DNA of 64,000 nucleotides from Rubinisphaera italica (GCF_007859715.1 NZ_SJPG01000001.1:4640001-4704000), one strand, 5' to 3'. Counted from the first letter of the stretch, positions 35,043 through 45,297 are shown. A program made the numbers and translations. Notes: generated by a model not told the origin, from the letters alone.

Positions 35043-36908
35043 TTACTTCACAACCCGCAACATCTCCTCGACCGAAGTAATCCCCTTCACCACGAGTCGT
35101 AAGCCTTCTTCACGCATATAAAGCATGCCGTTCTTGCGGGCTTCTGCTTTAATTTGCGTAATGGCGGCACTGTCTCGAATCATGTCCCGCATGCGTTCGT
35201 TCAACGCCAGTAATTCATAGATCCCCACGCGGCCTTTGTAACCCAACCCGCCGCAGGCTGGACATTGCCCTTCAGGGTTGGAAGGTTGCTTGTAAAAGTT
35301 TTCAATCTTATTGGCGGGTAGATTGGCCTTCTTGAGGAACTCCGGCTTAGGCTTGTAAGGGACTTTACATTCGGGACAAAGACGCCTTGCCAGACGTTGC
35401 CCCAAAATTGCAGAAAGAGAACTGGACAACATGAACGGTTCAACGCCCAGATCCATCATACGATATAAGGCTGTAAAGGTTTCGTTGGCGTGCACCGTCG
35501 AGAAGACCATGTGACCTGTATTGGCAGCCTGACAGGCAATAACCGCCGTTTCTTCGTCTCGAATTTCCCCAACCATCAAGACATCGGGGTCCTGACGCAG
35601 CACACTTCGCAGTGAACCGGCAAACGTCTGTCCCGCTTTATTGTTAATCTCGATCTGCGTCACGCTCTCCATCTTATATTCGATCGGGTCTTCAATCGTG
35701 ATGATGTTTCGCTGATACGAATCGATTTCTCCGAGAGCCGCATATAAGGTTGTCGACTTACCGGCACCCGTTGGACCACAGGTCAAAAACAGACCGTGAG
35801 GCTGACTGATGACCGCGAGCAGACCATCCTGTAATTGTTTACGCATCCCGAGTTGAGCCAGTGAACTGACGGAGTTCGACTGATCCAGGATACGCATGAC
35901 CATTTTTTCGCCGTAGCGGGTTCCCTGGGTGGCAACACGAAAATCGATTTCGCGGAAGTCCATCTCGGCTCGAAAACTGCCATCCTGAGGCTTACGTTTT
36001 TCTGTGATATCCATCGCGGAGAGAACTTTGATGATGTTTACAACGTTCTGCCCCACGGCCGAATCGAATGGCTCGGTCGGATACATCACTCCATCAATAC
36101 GCAGTCGGACAGAAGTTTCCTCGTCTTTCGGCTCCAGGTGGACGTCGGTCGCGCGACGCAGAATCGCGTCGTAAATCAGTTCCTTGGCGGACATATAACC
36201 CCGGGAACTTTCAACAGCCTTCGACCGTCCCCCTTCTTTCGATTTTCCAATAAACGTAATTGGAGGACCGACCGCTTGTTCGTGAACTTCGGTCGATCCG
36301 ATGCGAATGCCATACTTGGCCAGCGTTCTGAGAACAACGCTGCGAATATGTCGTGGGGTCATCACCCTGGCAGATTCAGGAACACGCTGATTTCTCTCAT
36401 AAACATAGGCCCCAATCGGTCCGCCATAGCCAAGCAGAAGTAGAAAGAATCCGAGCAGATAACTCGGTGAGATGAAGCACAGTATAAAGGCGGCTAACCC
36501 CCCCAGCAGCAGATTTGTCATCCAGAATATTGGACGAACCTTCAAGCTGGTGCTGTCCGATTGTGCCCAGCGGGACGACCAGATCCACAGAAAGAAAATT
36601 CCCAGTACAGGAATCAATTTCCCGAGACTGAAATAGTATCCATCCCGCGGAGCCGAAACACTTTGATCTCCGATGAGAATCCGCTGGTTATCCAGGTGCA
36701 CATTGCCACGATAAAAACGAAACGGATTCGGTGGATAATCGCCTGCAGCGCGAGGAGACGCTGCAGTACCTGTCGCCGTATCGGGAGCAGTCTCCACGGT
36801 TGCAGGAGCGCCCTCGGGTGGAATGGCCCCATTTTCCTGAGCCAATGCCGAGCTTCCGCAATAAAATACGAAAAACAAAAGGAGTGAGCCTGTCAAATGA
36901 AAATTCAT
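35043..36908 (-). CDS. GspE/PilB-type secretion ATPase with signal peptide and membrane N-terminus
   Basis: 621 residues. The C-terminal ~400 residues are a standard type II secretion/type IV pilus ATPase: DIHLEP-like box (DVHLEPKDEETSVRLRIDG), Walker A GPTGAGKSTT, Asp box IEDPIEY, Walker B VLMVGEIRDEET, His box HMVFSTVHANE, tetracysteine zinc motif CPECKVPYKP and CPACGGLGYKGRVGIYELL. The N-terminus is unusual: a signal peptide (LTGSLLLFFVFYCGSSALA), ~70 residues that would be outside, then three hydrophobic segments (~87-165) instead of the cytoplasmic MshEN/GspE-N1 domain. So the ATPase is membrane-tethered. A secretin begins at 62063. Start ATG 36908. Confidence 0.9.
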   Translation of the reverse strand: MNFHLTGSLLLFFVFYCGSSALAQENGAIPPEGAPATVETAPDTATGTAASPRAAGDYPPNPFRFYRGNVHLDNQRILIGDQSVSAPRDGYYFSLGKLIPVLGIFFLWIWSSRWAQSDSTSLKVRPIFWMTNLLLGGLAAFILCFISPSYLLGFFLLLLGYGGPIGAYVYERNQRVPESARVMTPRHIRSVVLRTLAKYGIRIGSTEVHEQAVGPPITFIGKSKEGGRSKAVESSRGYMSAKELIYDAILRRATDVHLEPKDEETSVRLRIDGVMYPTEPFDSAVGQNVVNIIKVLSAMDITEKRKPQDGSFRAEMDFREIDFRVATQGTRYGEKMVMRILDQSNSVSSLAQLGMRKQLQDGLLAVISQPHGLFLTCGPTGAGKSTTLYAALGEIDSYQRNIITIEDPIEYKMESVTQIEINNKAGQTFAGSLRSVLRQDPDVLMVGEIRDEETAVIACQAANTGHMVFSTVHANETFTALYRMMDLGVEPFMLSSSLSAILGQRLARRLCPECKVPYKPKPEFLKKANLPANKIENFYKQPSNPEGQCPACGGLGYKGRVGIYELLALNERMRDMIRDSAAITQIKAEARKNGMLYMREEGLRLVVKGITSVEEMLRVVK

Positions 36909-37383
36909 AGCAATCGCTTATCAGGTCATCCCGGTTAATGCCGGGAAGTTGTTTTATGAAACTCAAATTGAGGAAACATATTCTGTTGAATGTTACCATT
37001 CTGAATCAATAGCCAGCTACTAATCACAGGAACGCAACACATGAATAGTGTAACAGTACCGCTTTACGAAAACAAAGCCTGAAAGACCATCGCGGTTCAG
37101 GAATTTCAACACTTAATCAACATGTCAAATCCTGGAAAAGTCATCGTATTTTTGTGGGACCGCCAAGATGGCAAGATCGCCGAAATGCATGCATTTCTCA
37201 TTCATTGGGTTCCTGCCTCATCTCTTCGACTCCTCACATTTCTTTCGAGGTGGAATGATATTCGGTAGACCCGCTTGCAGGATCCTCATTGGCAAGGCTA
37301 TTTTTAACAGGCTCATGATCCAGGGGAAGCCGTAAATTACGACCTGATAATTACGAACAGAACCTACATTTTATGATACGCTT
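36909..37383. other. Intergenic region, divergent promoters
   Basis: About 475 bases between the divergent GspE-like and RbsD/FucU genes. It must hold both promoters. No repeat family or extra gene was recognised. Confidence 0.4.
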
Positions 37384-37401
37384 TTGGAGTTTTTATTTCC
37401 C

Positions 37402-37854
37402 ATGCTCAAGCATCAACTGATTCATCCGGAGATCAATGCGATTATTGGCCGGGCGGGCCATCACAGTAAAATATTGATTGCCGATGGCAATTATCCGGCT
37501 TCATCCACATTAGGGCCGAATGCTCAGCTGATTTCCCTCAATCTTACTCCGGGATTATTAACCGTCTCCCAAGTCCTGGAAGTCTTACTGACCGCCATTC
37601 CCATCGATATTGTCAACACAATGGGAATTCCTGCAGACGACCCTTATGCCAGCAAAGGCGATCCTCCAGTCTGGGATGATTATCGTCGCATTTTGAAAAA
37701 CGCGAACTCCAAAGTTGAACTTGAACCGATTCAAAAATGGGACTTCTACGACGCAGTCGCCTCCCGCGATCTTGTCCTGACAATCCAGACAGGAGATCAG
37801 GCATTATGGGCCAACCTGCTGCTCTCGATCGGCGTCAGACAACCTGGGGAGTAA
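37402..37854 (+). CDS. RbsD/FucU family sugar mutarotase-like protein
   Basis: 150 residues from ATG 37402 (MLKHQLIHPEINAIIGRAGH); an in-frame start at 37384 adds six residues. The family motif GRAGHHSKILIADGNYPASS contains the catalytic His and Asp of RbsD/FucU, and the C-terminus has the closing LTIQTGDQALWANLLLSIGV. These decameric proteins speed conversion between sugar anomers (fucose or ribose mutarotation). Cytoplasmic. First of a run of four same-strand genes (37402-40311). Which sugar is used cannot be told. Confidence 0.92.
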   Translation: MLKHQLIHPEINAIIGRAGHHSKILIADGNYPASSTLGPNAQLISLNLTPGLLTVSQVLEVLLTAIPIDIVNTMGIPADDPYASKGDPPVWDDYRRILKNANSKVELEPIQKWDFYDAVASRDLVLTIQTGDQALWANLLLSIGVRQPGE

Positions 37855-37860
37855 ATCCTT

Positions 37861-38298
37861 GTGGAACTTGATCAAGACCGTATCGCTCTCGGTATCAAAC
37901 AGCCTTGGGCCGAATTGATTCTGCGTGGAAAAAAGACCCTCGAAATCCGGTCCCGATCCACGAACGTTCGGGGCTCAATTTATCTCTACACATCCAAAAA
38001 ACACGCGACCGAAACGTATGCCGTAAAAGCAATTCAAGATCACGAACTCGACTCCTGCGATTTTCCTCTGGGATTGATTGTCGGTTCGGTCGAAATTGTT
38101 GAATGTCGCAAGACAACACCTCAGGATACCGTTTTGAGTTGTTTATCGACTCAGGAGTTGGAGAATCGATATGCATGGATCCTGAAAAATCCGGTTCGAT
38201 TTACGAAGCCGCAACCGGTCCGATTTCTACCCTATGGCGTCTGGTTTTACCCTTACTGCAGACGGAAAGAGTCATCGGAACGAAACCCCGAAAAGTAA
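37861..38298 (+). CDS. ASCH-domain protein
   Basis: 145 residues beginning at GTG 37861; the ribosome site GGGGAG overlaps the preceding gene's stop. The ASCH core reads LGIKQPWAELILRGKKTLEI and RSRSTNVRGSIYLYTSK, then LPLGLIVGSVEIVECR-like SS and YAWILKNPVRF. ASCH domains share the PUA-like fold and bind RNA or nucleotides; some are amidohydrolases for acetylated nucleosides. The catalytic Lys (KK following LRG) is present. The C-terminal tail is basic. Cotranscribed with its neighbours. Confidence 0.88.
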   Translation: MELDQDRIALGIKQPWAELILRGKKTLEIRSRSTNVRGSIYLYTSKKHATETYAVKAIQDHELDSCDFPLGLIVGSVEIVECRKTTPQDTVLSCLSTQELENRYAWILKNPVRFTKPQPVRFLPYGVWFYPYCRRKESSERNPEK

Positions 38299-38359
38299 CT
38301 GCAGGCCAATTACGCCGCAACATTTATTTTCTCATCTCTGCTCATCAAAGGTTGAAACC

Positions 38360-39025
38360 ATGTCTCAAAACGGAACACAAGCCACACAGGCTCGTCATTT
38401 TTACGATCGTATCAGTTCGGCCTACGATGCCATTTCTGATAGCAGCGAACATGAAGTTCGTGAAGCCGGATTGAAGGCTCTTGATGTCCAATCGGGAGAA
38501 TCGGTCCTCGAAGTGGGCTTCGGCACGGGGCATTCGATTGTCGCGATCGCGCAAGCTGTCGGAAAAAGTGGGCATGCCTACGGCATTGATGTTTCCCAGG
38601 GCATGTACGATGTCGCCTCGAAACGGGTTGCCAAAGCAGGGGTCCAAGAACAAGTGGAACTGCAGGTTAAACCTGCCCCTCCGCTTCCATTTGAAGATGC
38701 CTCGCTCGATGCGGTCTTTATGAGTATGACACTTGAACTCTTCCCCGAAAATGTGATCCCCAAACTGATCGAAGAAGTGAAACGTGTTCTCAAACCGGGT
38801 GGCCGGTTCGGAGTCGTCTCGATGGCGATGGTCAATAAGGAAGATCACACTTCTGTGTTGGAGTCGACTTACATCTGGATGCATCATCACTTTCCGCACA
38901 TTGTTGATTGTCAGCCTATCGATCCCGATGACATACTGGAACACGGAGGATTTAAAATGACGCACTCCGAACGACAAACCATCTGGACAATGCCAGTGGC
39001 CATTGTTGTCGGGAAAAAAGCGTAA
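38360..39025 (+). CDS. SAM-dependent methyltransferase (UbiE/Methyltransf_11-like)
   Basis: 221 residues from ATG 38360, preceded by AAAGGTTGAAACC. Class I Rossmann methyltransferase: motif I VLEVGFGTGHSIVAIAQ, acidic loop YGIDVSQGMYDVAS, motif II/III SLDAVFMSMTLELFPE and LIEEVKRVLKPGGRFGVVSM. Closest in pattern to the UbiE/COQ5 and arsenite-type groups, but without a diagnostic substrate motif. An alternative longer frame reaches upstream into the ASCH gene and is rejected. Its stop overlaps the next start (TAATG), so the two are coupled. Confidence 0.9.
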   Translation: MSQNGTQATQARHFYDRISSAYDAISDSSEHEVREAGLKALDVQSGESVLEVGFGTGHSIVAIAQAVGKSGHAYGIDVSQGMYDVASKRVAKAGVQEQVELQVKPAPPLPFEDASLDAVFMSMTLELFPENVIPKLIEEVKRVLKPGGRFGVVSMAMVNKEDHTSVLESTYIWMHHHFPHIVDCQPIDPDDILEHGGFKMTHSERQTIWTMPVAIVVGKKA

Positions 39026-40311
39026 TGTTCGTAAATGTCCTGATTGCAGTGGTCGCTCTGGGAATGCTGGCCTGGTTGACCTTGAGTCCACAGCTGCGAC
39101 AATCCTCGGCCTGGGCCGCGACGATGACGCCTCTGGCCTCGATCATGGGCAGCGGCTTTCTGGTTTCTGCTCCCTTGCTTGCCAGTGTTGCCGGGAATTA
39201 TGCTCCGCTTGCGATGGCGGTATTGCTGTTGGTTGCCTGGCTGATAGGCTCGGCAATCCGATTTAATATTGCCAATGCCGAACCGTTGTTCGACAAGATT
39301 ACGGAGCCTGTTCACGGTCGAGACGATCATAAGTATCACCATTCCCACCGATTGACTGCTGAATTGGGCAAAGGTGTCGAAAAGTTGAGTCATTATGTAC
39401 TCGCCATCGCCTACTTCATTTCGATCACCTATTACATTCAACTCCTCAGCCTGTTCGCAATGCAGCCTTTTGGAATCGATTCCAGTTTTCTTCCAAAAAT
39501 GCTGGCAACGAGTCTTCTCGTCATTATTTCGGGCACCGGCTTTCTGTTCGGTTTGCACATTGTTGAGAAAGTGGAACGTTATATTGTCAGTTTAAATCTC
39601 GCGACAATTCTGGCCTTACTGACGGGACTGATCGTCTTCAATGGACAAGCCGCGTGGGACGGAAGTTGGAAACTTCCGGAACTCGCCATCGGCTCCGATC
39701 CCTGGCACACTCTCCGTGTGATGATGGGATTATTGGTCGTCGTGCAGGGCTTTGAAACGAGCCGGTTTCTGGGGACCGAACATCCTGCTCAGGAACGCAT
39801 CAAAACGATGCGGTGGGCTCAGGGAATTGCGAGTCTGATTTATCTGGTCTTTCTCTCGTTGATGCTGATCGTCATCACCCCTGAACAAGCCTCGTCTTCA
39901 GCTGATGTGACGATGATTCTTACACTCATCGCTCCGGTGGCGACTATTCTGCCCATGTTGTTGACTGTGACTGCGGTTGGGAGTCAATTCACCGCTGCAG
40001 TCGCTGACGAAGCCGGTTGCGGCGGACTGCTCGATTCCCTCACTAAAGACTGGCTCAACGCCAAAACCGCTTATCTGGCGATTGGCGGTATGACCATTCT
40101 GCTCGTCTGGGTCGTCGATGTGCTGCAGGTCATCAGTCTGGCTTCGCGTGCTTTTGCCCTGTTTTATGCCCTGCAATGTGCAGTCGCGACTTCAATCGCC
40201 TGGTCCGAAAACGAGAACCATTCGAAGCGTGAACCCGTAAAAGCAGCCGGCTTTGGCCTGCTCACCCTGCTCTCATTCGTCATCACAATCTGTGGCATTT
40301 CGAGTGAGTAA
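39025..40311 (+). CDS. Multi-pass membrane protein, APC-superfamily-like transporter
   Basis: 428 residues and about 11-12 hydrophobic helices. The region MGSGFLVSAPLLASVAGNYA and the later VVVQGFETSRFLG resemble the unwound helix 1 and substrate region of amino acid-polyamine-organocation carriers, so I call it APC-like with caution. A cytoplasmic/loop histidine-rich piece (DDHKYHHSHRLT) lies after helix 3. Translation starts inside the stop of the methyltransferase (1-base overlap). Transported compound unknown. Confidence 0.7.
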   Translation: MFVNVLIAVVALGMLAWLTLSPQLRQSSAWAATMTPLASIMGSGFLVSAPLLASVAGNYAPLAMAVLLLVAWLIGSAIRFNIANAEPLFDKITEPVHGRDDHKYHHSHRLTAELGKGVEKLSHYVLAIAYFISITYYIQLLSLFAMQPFGIDSSFLPKMLATSLLVIISGTGFLFGLHIVEKVERYIVSLNLATILALLTGLIVFNGQAAWDGSWKLPELAIGSDPWHTLRVMMGLLVVVQGFETSRFLGTEHPAQERIKTMRWAQGIASLIYLVFLSLMLIVITPEQASSSADVTMILTLIAPVATILPMLLTVTAVGSQFTAAVADEAGCGGLLDSLTKDWLNAKTAYLAIGGMTILLVWVVDVLQVISLASRAFALFYALQCAVATSIAWSENENHSKREPVKAAGFGLLTLLSFVITICGISSE

Positions 40312-40334
40312 ATGAGTTCTCAAAAATCGGGTGC

Positions 40335-40365
40335 CATGCCTGCATCGCGAAGCAGGGCAGGCATG
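40335..40365. terminator. Possible bidirectional hairpin between convergent genes
   Basis: catgcctgc (40335-40343) and gcaggcatg (40357-40365) form a perfect 9-bp stem in the 175-base gap between the converging transporter and PQQ genes. There is no T tract, so function as a terminator is only suggested by position. Confidence 0.35.
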
Positions 40366-40487
40366 AATGGATCTGGTTTTCAAAGTAACCAAATCTGTAA
40401 TATGGGCACCGGAGTGAGTTACGCGTTCCGCAAGCCCAGTATTAGGACTGACACCACGCCCATCACTTCGTTCTGGGACGTGCCACA

Positions 40488-43400
40488 CTACTCAACCTTC
40501 GGCTCATTCTTCGCCACATTTCGCTTCGGCTGCAAGGTAATCACTGAGTTATAAGCATGCAGACTGATTTGCTTGTCGTGTTCTGACCAGGTGATCCGTT
40601 GCACTTGATTCTGATTGAGCAGCTCTTCTTCAATAATAACCTTGCCAGTAATTTTATCGAGAATCGTCACATGGAAGGTGCCGACGTAGAGCTTGTGTTT
40701 TTGCTGATGTTTCGTACCGGCCAGGACCAGGACCGGCAACTGATCAATCTCTTCGAGTACCAGATTCAATTTCTCTGTCTCATAAGACCAGGCCAGTTCT
40801 TCCTGTTCGAGATCCAGACAAAAAATCGTCCCATTGACCCGTTGACTGTAAATGTTCAAGTACGTCGAATGATTCGTCGATTTGTTTCCCACCAGATACA
40901 ACCGTGGGCCGTCCATGAACATGAACAACTCCTTCAGTTTGGCGAGTTCACTGTTGAGTTCAGCAATGCGAATTGTCTGCAATAAATCACCAGTATGAGA
41001 GTCGTGCAAGTGAGCCAGACCGTTCAGTTCCACAATGGCAAATCGATCGTCATCAATCTGACCAACATATTCATTCTCATCAATTTGCAGGCTCCAGATT
41101 GTTTCTTTCGTCCTGAGACTGCGTCCTTCAACCACATGTGTTTTTTGAATTTGATGCGTAGTGTCCTCGTTGCCAAACTGTCTTGAAAATGCCGCAGCCG
41201 GTTCGTTCCTGTCCACAGTAATGACGGTTTCACCCGTAATCGCAATCCCATTACTGAGGAGTTTTTCCAGATCCTTAGACTCAAGAGTTCTGCCATCTCT
41301 GGCATCGACAAGGACTGCCTGAGAAAGTGCAGGTGTCGCAATACAAAGTTGAGTATCATCGCCGTAGATCATTGCTCTCCGAGGAATCCCCCGACGAATC
41401 CAGCGAATTTCTCCATTTAGGACATCGGCGGCTATCAATTCGTTTCGCCCAAAGTAATACACCGTCGTATCTGTATTCAACACCAGTGGACCATAAACAT
41501 TTCGGTTCTGATTCAGGCGGAATCGAGAAGCAGCCGACTTGGCTTTCTGTAAGCTCGACATCGGCTGCTTTCCTGCATTTGTCACGCCAACTGCTCCTGA
41601 TTGACGCGACACCGGGTGAGCCCACAATAATCGACGATCCGGCAACGAATAGCACTGCACGAGGCCCCGGGAATATAATGTCATCACATGCCCACGCACG
41701 CGAATCGGCAGGACAGTTGCAGCTTGTGCCTGTTCCATTTGCTGTATCGGGATGGACCAGGTGACTTCATCTGTCCGATTATCAAATACGGTGATCCTCG
41801 GTTGCTGTTGAGCGTATTGAAATCGATGCTGTTGAAAATAGGGAGCTTTTCCTACATCCAAATTGATTGTCCCTCGCTGCTGATTCCACTGTGAAATCCC
41901 CATATGGGAGACTTCAAACTCTTCATCACTCCAGTGGGAGGTAATGTTGGAATGAGGTTTTTCGTCATTAGAAACCTCTTGCTCCTCCAGCCAATCCTGC
42001 ACGGTTAAGCCATCCAGCAGCACCAGGTCCTGATCGAATTCGGACAATTTTGCCCCCATGTATCGAGCATCCTCCGGGAGGCCGAACTCTCTGAGTAAAT
42101 CGGCCCGGCCAGCAATCGCACTGGCTCGAATGCAGGGATCGTCAAATTGTCCCAAACATTTTAATGCATATTCTGACAGTGCAAAATTTTGTTCATTGAT
42201 ACCCAACTCGACAACTGCCAGATAGACATCGATCGTATCTGGATGAAATCCGTAAAGTCGAATGACTTTGAGCAACTGCTCCCGATCCTTGGATTGAATC
42301 GCGGCCCAACTCGCCTCACTGACAAATTGAGAGATTTGCGAGGAGACTTCTCCTGTCGATTCCGACCACAATTCCTGCAATCGAGCATTAAGCCAGACAT
42401 CCTGCCGGACCAGTAATGAAGGATGTCCATGATCCCGCACCAGTTTTCGGTCTCCGAATTGACTCAACTGAGTGTAGCTCTCGAACGCACCTGCAAACTG
42501 ACGGGTCTCAATTTGAACTTGAGCAAGCAGGCGTAAATAACGCTGCTGGTCAGATTCCGACGTCACATATTCAGCCAGTAATTTTAGATACTCCTCTTTT
42601 CGGTCGCTATCCTGTTCAACCAGCCCGAATAATACATCTTGCATCTGCTGGCGATAAAATTGTTTCTCCTGACCATGGAGTGCGGAAGCATCAATCTGAT
42701 TCAATGTCGCTAGCGACAGGTCGTAATCTTTCTCCAGCGAGAGAATTTGTGCCTGCTTCGAAAGTGCTCGAAAGTCTTTTTTGTCCAGAGCAAGTCGGGT
42801 ATTAATTTCCCTTTCGACATCTTCTTTGGGGTCGAACTGTACAACCTGATCAGGGGATGCAGAGACCAGTCGGCCCCGCGACATGATCAAATTCCCCAGC
42901 GTTAAATTTTCTTCCCCCAAGCCGGCTCGGCCTGTAAACTTTCGCTCCTTCAAATCGAAATACCAGATTTCCTTCCCCCCCATTGGAATCAGAAACCTAT
43001 CTTCCGAAACCAGTCCCCGACCGCTCGGAAGCAGCAAGTCGCCATTGTTTGCATCAGCATAGTCTAAGAAATTCCGCTCCCAAAGTTTACGGCCCGTTTT
43101 GACATCATAGCCCACTAAACCCGCTCGATTTACGACGATCAATTCTCCATTGAAACTGCCTGCCGGATAAAGTCCACCACTCTCGCTATTGATCCGCCAG
43201 AGTTCTTTGCCATCACTTAAGCGATAGCCTGCCAGCATCTGGACTTCAGGGGGAGCAAGAATGACTGTCTGGTTGATGATCATCGGCGGCGTTGGAAACC
43301 AGCGATCTTTAATCGTGCCGGGGTTCGTCATCACGTAACCTCCGCGGCGCATCTGAATCGAATTCTGATCTTTTTGGGTTTTGTCCGCATAACGACTGAC

Positions 43401-45218
43401 CCACAAAATTTCGTGCGAAGCCCGATCGACCCCGACCAGCAGTCCAATGTTCGTCGGGCAAACCAACACCCCTCCAGAAAGTGCAATTTGTGCGGGCCAC
43501 CAGCGACGACTTGCATCCCGGTCCATTGGGACTTCGGTATAAGCGATTACCTGAGACCACTGCAGTTGACCATCCTCGGCTCGTAAGCAGTGCATGCGAA
43601 TTGCACCTTCCTGTTCTCCTAAAACAAACAGGTCTCCCGCTTCAATTAAAGGAGTTCCCAGAAAGAATGTCCCCGCCAGTGGAGAATCAATCGTTTCTGC
43701 CACGCGGGAACCTCCGATGCTCCATAACTGACGCCCCGTTTCAATATCGTAGCTCGACAAGCGATTCGTACCCCAGTCGCGATGATAAGGATCATTATCT
43801 GCCAGCGAGCGGTTTGAATAATAGTTATAGGCAGATTGATTGGAGAGCAGAGCATTTTCTTCAATCGAGTACACCGCTTGGCCGTCACTGCTGACTGCGC
43901 CATGCACCGCATTACGAAACAGAAAATTTGTCAACGGATGCTGCTCGGCCTGATATCCGAAATACGGATTCACTGCCACACCATTGACTTTGATAACCAC
44001 CCCTCTTTGCTGCAGGAACTGCTTGGCACTTTTGGAGGTGGTGGTCAACAGCATCGCCGGTGAAATATCATCGCGAGTTTCCCAGAGAATCTGTCCCGAT
44101 TCTCCATCGACCACACACAACCCTTCAAAGGTGCGGAAGATGATTTTTCCTTTCACGCTGATTGGTTGCATGGCCGGAATGACAGGGATCTGACTCACTT
44201 CCAGATCATCAATCAGCTGCTCCATCTGGTCGAGAATTTGCGGATGTTCAGTAGTCGGTTGTGACCAGACACTCAACAGCAGTGGAAGGGTGCCGGCGGC
44301 TTGCCCAGACCGATGAGCCGCTCCTCCCGGATACAACCAGTCTTCAAGCGGCGGATTGAAAAAATCGCCCACTGTACTCCAGGCCTTGCGGACCGCTTCA
44401 AGGGAATCGCCGGGTAAGCGTCGATTGAGACCCTGCTCTTCAACTTTGGTCATCGCTTCCCAGGGACGTTCCTCCTCGTTTCGCAAACCTGCCTGTTCAT
44501 AGACCGACTCCACCTTAAACCGCCATAACGGATCCTGCGTCAATTCCCCACCAGCATTCACGAGCCGTTCGTACCAGAGCGCCGCAATCGCAAATTCGCC
44601 GCGATCAACATGAATCGAAGCAATTCGGTTCGCGGCCGCTTGACCAGCATCTGTCAAAAAATACTTCTCCGCCACCTCACGAACATGATTCATATCTGAA
44701 GATTCGTAGGCATCATCCAGCATTCGCCGGGCCAGACCGCTATATGTCTGCAAATACATCTCACGAGCGACTTCAGGCAGTTGGGCGATCTGACGCTGAA
44801 TCTCCCAACGCACAGAACGATATTCCCCATCCGATCCCTGAACAATGGAATTCGCAGACGAATCGAGCATCGTCTGGTAGATTTTAATCGCCTCTGGCCA
44901 CTGCCCCAGTTGGACTCGTGTTTTGGCGTTCTCCAGAATCATTTTGTGTTCGCGAACAAACGGAACTGAAGAATCAATCGGTTCGCTTGGCTCCTGCTTT
45001 TCGGCAATATCGTCTGCAGGGGCTGGAGCCGGATTGTTCGGATTGAGAAACTTCTTTAAGAAATTCTGCAACGGGTTCACAGCCGGCTGCTCCGCCTGCT
45101 CATCCTGAGCGATCACACGGTTTGACGTCGCCGCAAAGCAGAGACCCCACACGCAAATCACAAGTATTCCGTAAAAAAATGTATTGGAACGGAAACCTCT
45201 GCGATACTTCAAATCCAT
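40488..45218 (-). CDS. Giant exported PQQ-propeller/TPR protein
   Basis: 1576 residues from ATG 45218, which follows GAGGATTTTATA; an upstream in-frame ATG at 45269 is less likely. N-terminal signal/anchor FFYGILVICVWGLCFAAT ends at AQ. Residues ~90-240 look like TPR helices (WPEAIKIYQTMLDSSAN). Then PQQ-like propeller blades: VVDGESGQILWETRD, LSSYDIETGRQLWSIGG, GYDVKTGRKLWERNF; a helical TPR stretch ~850-1100 (LDQIDASAL region), and a second set of blades to the end. Planctomycetes carry many such giant PQQ/TPR proteins, probably periplasmic scaffolds. No PQQ-dehydrogenase active site is visible. The function is unknown. Confidence 0.85.
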   Translation of the reverse strand: MDLKYRRGFRSNTFFYGILVICVWGLCFAATSNRVIAQDEQAEQPAVNPLQNFLKKFLNPNNPAPAPADDIAEKQEPSEPIDSSVPFVREHKMILENAKTRVQLGQWPEAIKIYQTMLDSSANSIVQGSDGEYRSVRWEIQRQIAQLPEVAREMYLQTYSGLARRMLDDAYESSDMNHVREVAEKYFLTDAGQAAANRIASIHVDRGEFAIAALWYERLVNAGGELTQDPLWRFKVESVYEQAGLRNEEERPWEAMTKVEEQGLNRRLPGDSLEAVRKAWSTVGDFFNPPLEDWLYPGGAAHRSGQAAGTLPLLLSVWSQPTTEHPQILDQMEQLIDDLEVSQIPVIPAMQPISVKGKIIFRTFEGLCVVDGESGQILWETRDDISPAMLLTTTSKSAKQFLQQRGVVIKVNGVAVNPYFGYQAEQHPLTNFLFRNAVHGAVSSDGQAVYSIEENALLSNQSAYNYYSNRSLADNDPYHRDWGTNRLSSYDIETGRQLWSIGGSRVAETIDSPLAGTFFLGTPLIEAGDLFVLGEQEGAIRMHCLRAEDGQLQWSQVIAYTEVPMDRDASRRWWPAQIALSGGVLVCPTNIGLLVGVDRASHEILWVSRYADKTQKDQNSIQMRRGGYVMTNPGTIKDRWFPTPPMIINQTVILAPPEVQMLAGYRLSDGKELWRINSESGGLYPAGSFNGELIVVNRAGLVGYDVKTGRKLWERNFLDYADANNGDLLLPSGRGLVSEDRFLIPMGGKEIWYFDLKERKFTGRAGLGEENLTLGNLIMSRGRLVSASPDQVVQFDPKEDVEREINTRLALDKKDFRALSKQAQILSLEKDYDLSLATLNQIDASALHGQEKQFYRQQMQDVLFGLVEQDSDRKEEYLKLLAEYVTSESDQQRYLRLLAQVQIETRQFAGAFESYTQLSQFGDRKLVRDHGHPSLLVRQDVWLNARLQELWSESTGEVSSQISQFVSEASWAAIQSKDREQLLKVIRLYGFHPDTIDVYLAVVELGINEQNFALSEYALKCLGQFDDPCIRASAIAGRADLLREFGLPEDARYMGAKLSEFDQDLVLLDGLTVQDWLEEQEVSNDEKPHSNITSHWSDEEFEVSHMGISQWNQQRGTINLDVGKAPYFQQHRFQYAQQQPRITVFDNRTDEVTWSIPIQQMEQAQAATVLPIRVRGHVMTLYSRGLVQCYSLPDRRLLWAHPVSRQSGAVGVTNAGKQPMSSLQKAKSAASRFRLNQNRNVYGPLVLNTDTTVYYFGRNELIAADVLNGEIRWIRRGIPRRAMIYGDDTQLCIATPALSQAVLVDARDGRTLESKDLEKLLSNGIAITGETVITVDRNEPAAAFSRQFGNEDTTHQIQKTHVVEGRSLRTKETIWSLQIDENEYVGQIDDDRFAIVELNGLAHLHDSHTGDLLQTIRIAELNSELAKLKELFMFMDGPRLYLVGNKSTNHSTYLNIYSQRVNGTIFCLDLEQEELAWSYETEKLNLVLEEIDQLPVLVLAGTKHQQKHKLYVGTFHVTILDKITGKVIIEEELLNQNQVQRITWSEHDKQISLHAYNSVITLQPKRNVAKNEPKVE

Positions 45219-45297
45219 TATAAAATCCTCTGCAGGTTTGCAGTTTGTATTGTGTTTATTCGTCCCCATGCTCTCTAGAATACAGGAACCATCTTAA

